Source of the DNA: an uncultured Clostridia bacterium
GTDB lineage: Bacteria > Bacillota > Clostridia > Oscillospirales > Acutalibacteraceae
Length of the DNA stretch: 6,540 bases
Assembly (NCBI GenBank): GCA_947165115.1
Contig: CAMUZD010000097.1
Span: forward strand, 1-6,540
Reading direction: 5' to 3'
The notes beneath the pieces were generated by a model. It was given only the letters and a program-made list of their open reading frames with translations. It searched no databases and was not told the DNA's origin. A program made the position numbers and the translations under genes. Of this stretch, positions 1 through 5,438 are shown piece after piece. Position 1 is the first letter of the stretch, and every line of letters starts with the position of its first letter.

Positions 1-674
1 CTTACGGCGTTCTGAAATATCACAGCGCTGTCTGCGTCGGCTATGCCACTACCTTCCGTCTCTTTATGCAGATGTTCGGCCTTGACTGCAAAGTCGTCCA
101 CAGCACTGATCTCGGCCATTCCTGGAATCTCGTCAAACTCGACGGCGAATGGTATCACGTGGATTGCTATATGGATGCCGAAGGCTCCAAGCTACGCTCA
201 TTCAATATGAATGATGACATGTGCGCGCAGAACCACGACTGGAACAGAGAGATATTCCCCGCCGCAACGGGCGTAAAACATAACCCGCTGATAAGCAAAG
301 CCGAGGTGATTGATGATATCTATTCAATCCCCGAATGGTTCAGCAAGAATATTGAAGACGAAAGCGAACATTTCAGCTGCTCCTTCGGCAAGGAGATATC
401 TGAAAAAGACGAGGCATCGGCAAAATACATAGTTGATTCAATTGTAAACGGCCTTTCCTGGAACGGAAACAGCGGAGTTTACTATGATTATTTCTGGGCG
501 AAGAATGAGGACGGCAAATATGTTCTCTGCGTATTCATGAATGATGACGGCGAAACAAATCTTGATGATGAACAGCTTGAGGCGGCGCAGAACGCGATTT
601 CCGAATATTTCCCGTATATAGAGTTTGACGAAAACTACGATGCCGATTATTATTACTCATATGCGAAGGGATGA
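1..674 (+). CDS. Transglutaminase-like domain protein, 5'-truncated by window edge
   Basis: The reading frame is open from the left edge (first full codon at 3) to TGA at 672-674, giving 223 visible residues; the true start lies outside the window. The first 60 visible residues carry a complete transglutaminase-like catalytic triad: Cys in AVCVGYA (codon 33-35), His in GHSWN (codon 117-119) and Asp in WYHVD (codon 162-164). Such domains act as cysteine proteases or amide-transfer enzymes on proteins or peptides; in Clostridia they are often secreted or cell-surface proteins, but the N-terminus that would show export is missing. The roughly 165 residues after the triad are acidic, rich in Asp, Glu and Tyr near the end (DENYDADYYYSY), and match no domain I recognise. 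An internal ATG at 66 would remove the catalytic Cys and is not the start. The stop is 4 nt before the next gene, so the two are probably cotranscribed. Substrate unknown. Confidence 0.85.
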   Translation, partial: YGVLKYHSAVCVGYATTFRLFMQMFGLDCKVVHSTDLGHSWNLVKLDGEWYHVDCYMDAEGSKLRSFNMNDDMCAQNHDWNREIFPAATGVKHNPLISKAEVIDDIYSIPEWFSKNIEDESEHFSCSFGKEISEKDEASAKYIVDSIVNGLSWNGNSGVYYDYFWAKNEDGKYVLCVFMNDDGETNLDDEQLEAAQNAISEYFPYIEFDENYDADYYYSYAKG

Positions 675-678
675 TATA

Positions 679-1170
679 ATGAAAAGACTTATTCTCTCCC
701 TTTCCGCCGCTCTGCTGATTCTCCTGACTCTGGCCTCATGCGGGGTAACGGATAAAAAAGAAACCGTCAGCATGTATGATCTTAAAACCGCCATGTGTGC
801 TGATGCCGGTTTCAGCGAAATGACCTATGTAAGCTCAGCCGATGATAATGCGGAGGAAAAATTCGGTCATCTCTCCGAAATGGATTACTCAAAAGTTGAC
901 GCGTTCTTCATGAATTTTGCCGCAGACGGCAGCGTCAGCTCGGATGAGGTCGCCGTAGTGGCCATGAAAAACGAAAACGATATTACAGAAGCGGTCGCTT
1001 CGCTGAACAATCATCTTGAATACAGGAAAACTCTTTACAGGAACTACGGCCCCGAGCAGCTGCCGAAGCTGGAAAAAGCACTTGTCTTTTCATCGGGGAG
1101 ATATGCGGTTCTCATAGTCGCGGATAACCCTGCCGAAATCAAATCTGCATTCTATAACTTCATGAAATAA
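679..1170 (+). CDS. Small DUF4358-type lipoprotein
   Basis: This 163-residue protein begins with a bacterial lipoprotein signal: MKR, a hydrophobic run of leucines and alanines, then lipobox LASC with the acylated Cys at residue 21. The ATG at 679 is preferred over in-frame ATGs at 625, 640 and 661 because it sits 7 nt after GAAGGGA (665-671) and puts the signal peptide exactly at the N-terminus. The mature domain (about 30-163) has the layout I associate with DUF4358: an initial helix, a central strand with EVAVVAMKNENDITEAV, a helix ending in YRKTLYRNYGPEQLPKLEKA, then a final strand SGRYAVLIVADN and a C-terminal helix. The family has no established function; it is common as a lipoprotein in Clostridia. 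Here it is anchored outside the membrane and is translated 4 nt after the transglutaminase-like gene, suggesting a shared surface role. The family assignment comes from pattern memory, not a search. Confidence 0.82.
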   Translation: MKRLILSLSAALLILLTLASCGVTDKKETVSMYDLKTAMCADAGFSEMTYVSSADDNAEEKFGHLSEMDYSKVDAFFMNFAADGSVSSDEVAVVAMKNENDITEAVASLNNHLEYRKTLYRNYGPEQLPKLEKALVFSSGRYAVLIVADNPAEIKSAFYNFMK

Positions 1171-1172
1171 AC

Positions 1173-1200
1173 AAAGCCGGCTGCGTGCCGGCTTTTAATT
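1173..1200. terminator. Bidirectional intrinsic terminator
   Basis: A perfect GC-rich hairpin has arms AAAGCCGGC (1173-1181) and GCCGGCTTT (1187-1195) around the loop TGCGT. It is followed on the plus strand by TTTTAATTATA. On the minus strand the same hairpin is followed by TTTGTTTATTT. It lies 2 nt after the lipoprotein stop and directly beyond the histidine kinase stop, so it can end both convergent transcripts. Confidence 0.9.
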
Positions 1201-2491
1201 ATATCTGCAAAATGAATTCTATTATGTTATTATCCTTATACTTCGCTTCAAGCGATCCGCCGAGCGCCTCGGCCGCGGCTTTAGCGCTTGAGAGACCTAT
1301 TCCGAACCCCTCGGAATTTCTTGATGAATCGGCTCTGTAAAAGCGGTCAAAAAGCTTCTGCGGTTCGCAATCGGGCAAAGCGTCACAAACGTTTTCAATC
1401 CTTATTTCGCAATGCTTTTTACCCTCTGCGAGAGTATATGTTATCTCGCTGCTTTCAGATGAATACTTTATTGCGTTGTCCAGCAGAATATCAATAATTC
1501 TCTCAAGCAGTTTCATATTTGAAACCGCGGTTAAACCCTGAGATATTTCGGCTTTGATGCTTTTACCGTTTGAAACGGCAAGTTCATTATATGCGTGCGT
1601 CATCCTCTCGCTCAGTTCACTCAGAGAAACGGTTTCAAGCGCCGATTCGGAAATTCCCTCGTCTGATTTGGAGAGCTGAAGAAGTTCCTGCATAAGCCCT
1701 GTCATGCGGTCAACCTGGACTTTTATGTTTTTGCTCCATTTATTCTCGCCGTTATACAGCTCCATTGCCTCGGCGTTCGCGCGGATAACCGCGAGAGGGG
1801 TCTTGATTTCGTGACCGGCATCCGAAACGAACTGCTTCTGTCTCTCTATATTCTCTGCAATCGGCTTTATTGCGCGGTCGGATACCTTGCTTGTAAGCAG
1901 GAGCATCATCAGCCAGCATATTATACCCGCTCCGAGCGAAACGATGAACACGGTGGCTATTCTGCCGTTATCCGATGAAACGTCAAGAAAAGTGAGAACC
2001 CTGCCCTGTGAATAGTCCTCAGTCACCTTATACAGAAAGTGTCCGGTCCTGCCCTTTTCTCTGCCGTTACTCATAACGGAAAGCGCATATTCTCTTGCTT
2101 CTTCTTCGGTTACGGATGATATTCTGTCAATTTCAACCGACAGTATGCTCCCGTTCTCATCGGTATGGACCTTGAAGAACCTTGCGCCTTCTGCGTCATC
2201 GCGGCTGATTCCGAAAAACGGCGCATGCTTAGGGAGCTCTCTGCGCTCATTGAAATCGTCATCCTCCGAATCTTCGTCATCATCGTCCGGCAATTCCGGG
2301 ATAAAATCATCATCCTGACGGCGCATATCCGGGCGGAACATATCGCCGCTGACCGCGTCAAGCTTCTGATTATTCTGGCGGACCGTAAAGAAAACGTTGA
2401 ACGCGTTAACCGAAACGATAAACAGCAGGAGCAGAGCCGTAACCGCCGTCATCGCGGTTTTAACAAATTTATGTTTCAGAGTTTTAATCAT
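1199..2491 (-). CDS. Membrane sensor histidine kinase of a two-component system
   Basis: This 430-residue kinase has one membrane helix at about 13-37, an extracellular region at 38-176, and a second helix at about 177-199. The DHp domain has the H-box FVSDAGHEIKTPL with phospho-accepting His227. The catalytic domain has the N-box LLDNAIKYS (Asn339), the F-box LFDRFYRADSSRN (380-392) and the G2 box GFGIGLSSAKA. It should autophosphorylate and pass phosphate to the regulator encoded just upstream. The G1 box is atypical: ENVCDAL (366-372) replaces the usual DxGxGI, a variant I recall in related Firmicute kinases, so it is not evidence of inactivity. Residues 60-79 outside the membrane contain 14 Asp/Glu. 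The start at 2491 overlaps the regulator stop by 8 nt and follows GGAGG (2498-2502 on the plus strand, spacing 6), indicating coupled translation. The ligand is unknown; the acidic patch suggests cations or cationic peptides (inference). Confidence 0.95.
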   Translation of the reverse strand: MIKTLKHKFVKTAMTAVTALLLLFIVSVNAFNVFFTVRQNNQKLDAVSGDMFRPDMRRQDDDFIPELPDDDDEDSEDDDFNERRELPKHAPFFGISRDDAEGARFFKVHTDENGSILSVEIDRISSVTEEEAREYALSVMSNGREKGRTGHFLYKVTEDYSQGRVLTFLDVSSDNGRIATVFIVSLGAGIICWLMMLLLTSKVSDRAIKPIAENIERQKQFVSDAGHEIKTPLAVIRANAEAMELYNGENKWSKNIKVQVDRMTGLMQELLQLSKSDEGISESALETVSLSELSERMTHAYNELAVSNGKSIKAEISQGLTAVSNMKLLERIIDILLDNAIKYSSESSEITYTLAEGKKHCEIRIENVCDALPDCEPQKLFDRFYRADSSRNSEGFGIGLSSAKAAAEALGGSLEAKYKDNNIIEFILQI

Positions 2492-3164
2492 TATTTGCCT
2501 CCGTCAGAGTGTAACCGACATTTCTTTTGGCGGATATTTCAACCCCAGATCCGAGCGCGGAAAGGCGCTTGCGCAGATAGGAGATATATACCCACACCGT
2601 GCCGATTTCGGCATCGGAATCATAGCCCCAGACCTTTGCGAGCAAATCGTCGCCGGAAACGAAGATACCCTTGTTGAGCATAAATATTTCCATCATACGG
2701 AATTCAATTTTCGGCAGCACCTGCGTCTGCCCGTTTGCTCCGAGCTCGTATGTCCCGCGATTGAGAGTCAAATCGCCGAAAGTCAGCACATCGGGCGTGA
2801 AATCCTCACGGCGGCGGAGCATTGCCCTTATTCTCGCAAGCAACTCGCCCATGGCGAAGGGCTTCGGCAGATAATCATCCGCTCCGGCATCGAGACCCGC
2901 AATTCTGTCCTCTATCTCGGATTTCGCAGTCAGGAGCAGAACAGGCGTCTTTATTCCCTCTCTGCGAAGTGTTGAAAGCACCTCAAGGCCGTCTTTCTTC
3001 GGCATCATTATATCGAGGATTATTCCGTCATAATCTCCGAGGCGGGCATAATCGAGAGCGTCCGCGCCGTCAAATACGGAATCGACAAGATATTTGTGAT
3101 AAACGAGGATATCTGTTATCGCCTCATTGAGGGCGGTTTCATCCTCCGCAAGCAAAAGTTTCAT
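2484..3164 (-). CDS. OmpR/PhoB-family response regulator
   Basis: This 226-residue regulator has a receiver domain (1-118) with the acidic pair E7/D8, phospho-accepting Asp51 in LDIMMPKKDG, Thr79 and Lys101 in YLPKPF. A winged-helix DNA-binding domain (about 125-222) includes PKIEFRMMEIF, the recognition-helix region IGTVWVYISYLRKRL and the wing KRNVGYTL. The frame stays open upstream to 3359, but the ATG at 3164 is chosen because it begins MKLLLAEDE, the normal receiver start, and lies 7 nt after an AAGGGG ribosome site (plus-strand 3172-3177). The extra 65 upstream residues resemble nothing. It is the first gene of the operon and its stop overlaps the kinase start (ATGATTAA). When phosphorylated by the kinase it should dimerise on an 11-bp-spaced direct repeat; one such repeat lies in its own upstream region at 3209-3226. 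The target genes cannot be read from the window. Confidence 0.95.
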   Translation of the reverse strand: MKLLLAEDETALNEAITDILVYHKYLVDSVFDGADALDYARLGDYDGIILDIMMPKKDGLEVLSTLRREGIKTPVLLLTAKSEIEDRIAGLDAGADDYLPKPFAMGELLARIRAMLRRREDFTPDVLTFGDLTLNRGTYELGANGQTQVLPKIEFRMMEIFMLNKGIFVSGDDLLAKVWGYDSDAEIGTVWVYISYLRKRLSALGSGVEISAKRNVGYTLTEANND

Positions 3165-3197
3165 CTGAATACCCCTTATAGTTTTTCTGAATGAATC

Positions 3198-3226
3198 ATA
3201 ATATGGCAACCTTAAACTTACCTTAA
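3198..3226 (-). promoter_or_regulatory. Proximal candidate promoter of the two-component operon
   Basis: Read on the minus strand, TTAAGG (plus 3221-3226) lies exactly 17 nt before TATTAT (plus 3198-3203). The -35 hexamer is poor and coincides with the regulator-box repeat, the arrangement expected of a promoter activated by its own OmpR-type regulator. A start near 3191 would leave about 27 nt of leader before the gene, including its ribosome site. This is a motif match only. Confidence 0.4.
3209..3226 (-). promoter_or_regulatory. Candidate response-regulator binding box (direct repeat)
   Basis: The 7-mer ACCTTAA occurs perfectly at 3209-3215 and 3220-3226, an 11-bp period; on the minus strand this reads TTAAG-N6-TTAAG. 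OmpR/PhoB-type regulators bind as head-to-tail dimers to direct repeats with roughly one helical turn between half-sites. The pattern resembles the published CiaR-type (TTTAAG-N5-TTTAAG) and QseB/PmrA-type (CTTAA-spaced) boxes. It lies between two candidate promoters of the operon encoding the regulator, so autoregulation is likely. The sign of the control depends on which promoter is used. Confidence 0.6.
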
Positions 3227-3233
3227 TATTTAT

Positions 3234-3262
3234 ATTATAGCAGACTTTTTGAATTAAAACAG
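3234..3262 (-). promoter_or_regulatory. Distal candidate promoter of the two-component operon (extended -10)
   Basis: On the minus strand the sequence TGC-TATAAT (plus 3242 down to 3234) is a perfect extended -10 element. The -35 position, 17 nt upstream, reads only CTGTTT (plus 3257-3262) and is weak, which an extended -10 can tolerate. Transcription would start near 3227, right at the edge of the ACCTTAA repeat, so a bound regulator would be expected to block this promoter. Confidence 0.5.
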
Positions 3263-3270
3263 TATTTTTA

Positions 3271-3299
3271 TTGAAAAAAGGATTGCGAAAGAGTAAAAT
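3271..3299 (+). promoter_or_regulatory. Candidate promoter of the PHP-domain gene
   Basis: TTGAAA (3271-3276), a 17-nt spacer and TAAAAT (3294-3299) form a good sigma-A-type promoter. The predicted start near 3305-3307 falls inside the ribosome site GGAGGA (3305-3310), leaving a leader of only about 14 nt. Either the leader is unusually short or transcription begins elsewhere in this A/T-rich divergent region. Confidence 0.4.
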
Positions 3300-3319
3300 A
3301 TACCGGAGGAAGTGAAACG

Positions 3320-4015
3320 ATGCTTTATAAACATGAGATGCATACCCATACCTGCGCATGCTCCGCCTGCGGTGTGATAAATGCGGAACAGGCGGTCGAT
3401 ATTGCCATTGAGTCCGGGCTTTCCGGGCTTGTGTTCACAAATCATTTCTATCACGGAAACACCCGTGTTGACCGCCATCAGCCCTGGGCCGATTTTGTGA
3501 AAGCTTATGAGGATGATTACCTCAGAGCGAAGGAATACGCCGCCGGCAAGGGTTTTGATGTGATATTCGGCATCGAAGAGCTTTACAGACCGGGCAAGGA
3601 AGTTCTGATTTACGGCATTGATGCGGATGAAATTGCAGCTGTTCCGGAATTCAGGGATATGAATATTGCCCAGATGAGAGATTTCGTCATTTCAAAGGGA
3701 GGGGTAATTGCCGCCGCGCATCCGTTCAGGCACAGAGATTATATTCCCGATCCCGATAATTACGACGGCGACGAATACTTCAACGCCGTTGAGATTTATA
3801 ACCATCAGAATACTCCCGAAGACAACGCGCAGGCGCAGGAATATTTCAAAAACAGCAGACTTCATAAGATTTCCGGCGCCGATTATCACCGCACCGAGCA
3901 CGAGATGGGGAAATCCGGTCTCGCATTTCCATGCAGGATAAAAGATACTAAAGAACTCGCTGAACAGATACTCCGCGGCAACTATAAACTGATTATAAAC
4001 GGCGAAATTGTGTGA
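3320..4015 (+). CDS. PHP-domain metal-dependent hydrolase/phosphoesterase
   Basis: This 231-residue protein is a stand-alone PHP domain, the fold of histidinol phosphatases, nucleotide phosphoesterases and polymerase-associated nucleases, built around two or three metal ions. The metal-binding motifs appear in order: HTH (His8, His10), TNH (His42), GIEE (Glu86), AAHPF (His134) and GADYH (Asp188, His190). The length fits the short PHP family. A cysteine-rich patch, TCACSAC, follows the first motif. The start at 3320 is supported by GGAGGA 9 nt upstream and by the usual placement of motif I close to the N-terminus. No signal peptide is visible, so it is likely cytoplasmic. It is transcribed divergently from the two-component operon and ends 228 nt before rpmG with no clear terminator, so read-through into the ribosomal operon is possible. 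The substrate is unknown: a small phosphate ester is the family default, and neighbours give no biosynthetic context. Confidence 0.88.
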   Translation: MLYKHEMHTHTCACSACGVINAEQAVDIAIESGLSGLVFTNHFYHGNTRVDRHQPWADFVKAYEDDYLRAKEYAAGKGFDVIFGIEELYRPGKEVLIYGIDADEIAAVPEFRDMNIAQMRDFVISKGGVIAAAHPFRHRDYIPDPDNYDGDEYFNAVEIYNHQNTPEDNAQAQEYFKNSRLHKISGADYHRTEHEMGKSGLAFPCRIKDTKELAEQILRGNYKLIINGEIV

Positions 4016-4030
4016 CGGGTGACTGTGGAC

Positions 4031-4077
4031 ACTATATATAGTATATAAATATTTAATATATAATATTATAGAAAAAA
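4031..4077. promoter_or_regulatory. A/T-only stretch, possible UP element, with palindrome
   Basis: Of these 47 bases only 3 are G or C. The stretch contains a perfect 12-bp palindrome ACTATATATAGT (4031-4042) and ends in AAAAAA (4072-4077), 3 nt before the rpmG promoter -35. A/T tracts in this position act as UP elements that contact the RNA polymerase alpha subunits at strong ribosomal promoters. No gene or clear terminator for the PHP gene is seen here. Confidence 0.5.
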
Positions 4078-4080
4078 TCC

Positions 4081-4109
4081 TTGACATTGGTGTGAGTTTA
4101 TGATAAGAT
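4081..4109 (+). promoter_or_regulatory. Strong sigma-A promoter of the rpmG-secE-nusG-rplK-rplA operon
   Basis: The -35 is the exact consensus TTGACA (4081-4086). After 17 nt comes TAAGAT (4104-4109), one base from consensus, preceded by TG at 4101-4102 (extended -10). Transcription should start near 4116. Together with the A/T-rich upstream stretch this is the strongest promoter in the window, as expected for translation-machinery genes. Confidence 0.88.
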
Positions 4110-4115
4110 ACCCAT

Positions 4116-4243
4116 ACCTCTGCGCAAGGGTTTTATTTTTGCGCCCTGCAAATATGAAAAATGCAGAGGGAGGCCTGAGCTTCATACGGCTCCTGATAGG
4201 CTGAAATGAAAGCTCAAATATTCCGAAAATGGAGGTGCCGCAC
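4116..4243 (+). promoter_or_regulatory. Structured 5' leader of rpmG
   Basis: The leader is about 128 nt with no credible ORF. CCTCTGC (4117-4123), essentially the 5' end of the transcript, pairs with GCAGAGG (4163-4169). Inside it GCGCAA (4122-4127) can pair with TTGCGC (4139-4144), and CTGCA (4146-4150) with TGCAG (4162-4166); these partly exclude one another. A second stem joins TGAGCTTCAT (4176-4185) to ATGAAAGCTCA (4206-4216) with one bulged A. The run TTTTATTTTT (4131-4140) has no strong hairpin before it, so an attenuator is not clear. ACCTC at the 5' end is also complementary to GAGGT in the rpmG ribosome site. I recognise no known leader family; a regulatory role is inference. Confidence 0.45.
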
Positions 4244-4408
4244 ATGGCTGCTAACGGTAAGAGAGTCAAGATTACACTTGCTTGCACCGAGTGCAAACAG
4301 CGCAACTACAACACCATGAAAAACAAGCAGAATTCACCGGACAGACTTGAGATGAACAAGTACTGCAGATTCTGCAAGAAGCACACTCTCCACAGAGAGT
4401 CCAAGTAA
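4244..4408 (+). CDS. rpmG: 50S ribosomal protein L33 (bL33)
   Basis: This 54-residue ORF begins MAANGKRVKITLACTECK and ends HTLHRESK, the recognisable L33 pattern. L33 is a small protein of the large ribosomal subunit near the E site. It is the zinc-binding (C+) form: two CxxC pairs, Cys14/Cys17 and Cys41/Cys44, form a zinc ribbon. Clostridia and Bacilli often carry an additional zinc-free copy for zinc starvation; none is in this window. The ATG at 4244 lies 6 nt after GGAGGTG (4231-4237). It is the first gene of the operon, behind a strong promoter and a structured leader, and is 15 nt from secE, the usual arrangement (rpmG-secE-nusG) in Firmicutes. The ORF on the opposite strand here (4066-4305) is a shadow. 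Confidence 0.97.
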   Translation: MAANGKRVKITLACTECKQRNYNTMKNKQNSPDRLEMNKYCRFCKKHTLHRESK

Positions 4409-4423
4409 GCAGGAGGTTCACCT

Positions 4424-4801
4424 ATGGCTAAGAATCAGGTTTCCGAAGCTGAAAAAAAGGTTGCCGCCGCTGAAAAGAAAAAAGACAAAAAGCCGGCTAA
4501 TCCCAACGGCAATTGGTTCCAGAGAGCCGGTAAAGCAATCAAGAAGTTTTTCAAGGATGTAAAGGGCGAAGTCAAAAAGATTGTCTGGCCCGACGGAAAA
4601 ACCGTTTTCAAATCAACTCTCGTAGTTCTTGCGGTTGTCGCAATCTGCGGAGCGGCGATTTTCGGCGTTGACCAGCTTCTCTCCGTTCTTCTTTCTCTTC
4701 TGAAGAAGGCGGCTCAGGCTGTTGCCGAGAAATCAGCTTCATCCGACACAGAAACCACTACCGCTGCGATTATTGCCTTAAAGAGTTTCTTCTTAGGTTA
4801 A
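4424..4801 (+). CDS. secE: Preprotein translocase subunit SecE, with extended tails
   Basis: SecE clamps the SecY channel in the cytoplasmic membrane as part of SecYEG, through which unfolded proteins are exported. The conserved core is at residues 41-90: an amphipathic helix KFFKDVKGEVKKIVWPDGKTV, with the typical VWP(D)GKT hinge, followed by one membrane helix (about 64-92). Gram-positive SecE is usually about 60-75 residues, so 125 is long. A Lys/Ala/Glu-rich N-terminal extension (1-30) is a frequent variation. A C-terminal tail (93-125) is less usual: it is Ala/Ser/Thr-rich and ends in the hydrophobic AAIIALKSFFLG. The start follows AGGAGGT (4411-4417) with 6-nt spacing. It lies 15 nt after rpmG and 15 nt before nusG. 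No frameshift is needed to explain the tail, which keeps an ordinary codon pattern up to TAA at 4799-4801. Confidence 0.95.
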   Translation: MAKNQVSEAEKKVAAAEKKKDKKPANPNGNWFQRAGKAIKKFFKDVKGEVKKIVWPDGKTVFKSTLVVLAVVAICGAAIFGVDQLLSVLLSLLKKAAQAVAEKSASSDTETTTAAIIALKSFFLG

Positions 4802-4816
4802 GCGGGAGGGCTGAAG

Positions 4817-5365
4817 ATGTCTGTTGAGACAAGATGGTATGTAGTCCATACCTACTCCGGTTACGAAAATTCCGTTAAAAACAACATTGAAAAGCTTGTT
4901 GAAAACAGGAAAATGCAGGACCAGATATTTGAGGTAAAGATTCCGGTCGAGATAGTGCACGATGCAGAGAAAGATAAAGACATCGAGCGCAAACTCTTCC
5001 CCGGATATGTCCTCGTCAAGGTTGCCGTGTTCCCCGATCAGGATAACAGGCCCAAGATGAGCGACGAAACCTGGCTGCTTATCAGGAACACCAGGGGCGT
5101 TACCGGTTTTGTCGGTCCCGAAAACAAAGCAATTCCCCTTACCGAGGAAGAGGTTATCAGGCTCGGAGTCGAGAAGAAGGTCATCGAGGTATCCTATAAT
5201 GTCGGCGACACGGTCAATATTATAGACGATATGTTTGACGGCTTTTCGGGAGTTGTTCAGGATATTGACCTTGAGAATAATTCGGTCAAGGTTATGGTAT
5301 CCGCACTCTTTGGCAAAGATACGCTTATCGAGCTTGAACTCGATCAGGTGGAACTTGCCGAATAA
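4817..5365 (+). CDS. nusG: Transcription elongation/termination factor NusG
   Basis: NusG binds the RNA polymerase clamp over the main channel. It affects pausing and Rho action and links transcription to the ribosome through S10. The 182-residue protein has an N-terminal NGN domain (about 5-115) with RWYVVHTYSGYEN at the start and KLFPGYVLVKV in the polymerase-binding core. Its C-terminal KOW domain (about 127-182) contains VGDTVNIIDDMFDGFSGVV, then ALFGKDTLIELELDQVE. Length and domain order are standard, with a small insertion, PDQDNRPKMSDET (73-85), before WLLIRNTRGVTGFVG that is common in Clostridia. The ATG follows GGGAGG (4804-4809) with 7-nt spacing. It is cotranscribed with secE; the 128 nt before rplK hold leader structures but no visible promoter or terminator, so one long transcript is likely. 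Confidence 0.98.
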   Translation: MSVETRWYVVHTYSGYENSVKNNIEKLVENRKMQDQIFEVKIPVEIVHDAEKDKDIERKLFPGYVLVKVAVFPDQDNRPKMSDETWLLIRNTRGVTGFVGPENKAIPLTEEEVIRLGVEKKVIEVSYNVGDTVNIIDDMFDGFSGVVQDIDLENNSVKVMVSALFGKDTLIELELDQVELAE

Positions 5366-5372
5366 TCACGGT

Positions 5373-5416
5373 AATTTGAGGGATTTCCCTTTCAAATTCA
5401 GCGCCGTATAAGGCGC
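5373..5416 (+). ncRNA. Two consecutive hairpins in the nusG-rplK leader
   Basis: Hairpin one pairs AATTTGA (5373-5379) with TCAAATT (5392-5398), continued by GGG (5380-5382) with CCC (5387-5389), leaving a TT bulge. Hairpin two follows after 2 nt: GCGCC (5401-5405) and GGCGC (5412-5416) around GTATAA. Neither has a U-run behind it, so they are unlikely to be intrinsic terminators. They may mark RNA processing, protect the downstream mRNA or belong to the L1-responsive leader (inference). Confidence 0.5.
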
Positions 5417-5438
5417 AGTCGGGTTTTGTACAGGCTTC

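Noticed and set aside
2165..2975. Long plus-strand ORFs (2165-2677, 2397-2975, also 2671-2874 and 2822-3130) opposite the two-component genes
   Set aside because: They lie antisense to clearly recognisable kinase and regulator genes, lack good ribosome sites and show no domain-like sequence.
3165..3359. N-terminal extension of the response regulator to an ATG at 3359
   Set aside because: The added 65 residues precede the standard receiver start, cross the promoter region and overlap the PHP gene; the ATG at 3164 has a proper ribosome site.
4031..4042. ACTATATATAGT palindrome as a mobile-element end or operator
   Set aside because: A short A/T palindrome is expected by chance in a nearly pure A/T tract, and no transposase or second copy is present.
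4131..4140. TTTTATTTTT in the rpmG leader as an intrinsic terminator or attenuator
   Set aside because: No stable GC-rich hairpin directly precedes the run; only a weak imperfect ACCU/AGGGU pairing is possible.
3254..4305. Minus-strand ORFs at 3254-3478, 3692-4087 and 4066-4305
   Set aside because: The first two lie opposite the PHP gene, and 4066-4305 lies opposite the rpmG promoter, leader and coding start. No ribosome sites or family features were seen.
4206..4320. Small ORF starting at ATG 4206 as a leader peptide for rpmG
   Set aside because: It has no suitably spaced ribosome site, overlaps rpmG out of frame, and its ATG is part of a predicted stem.
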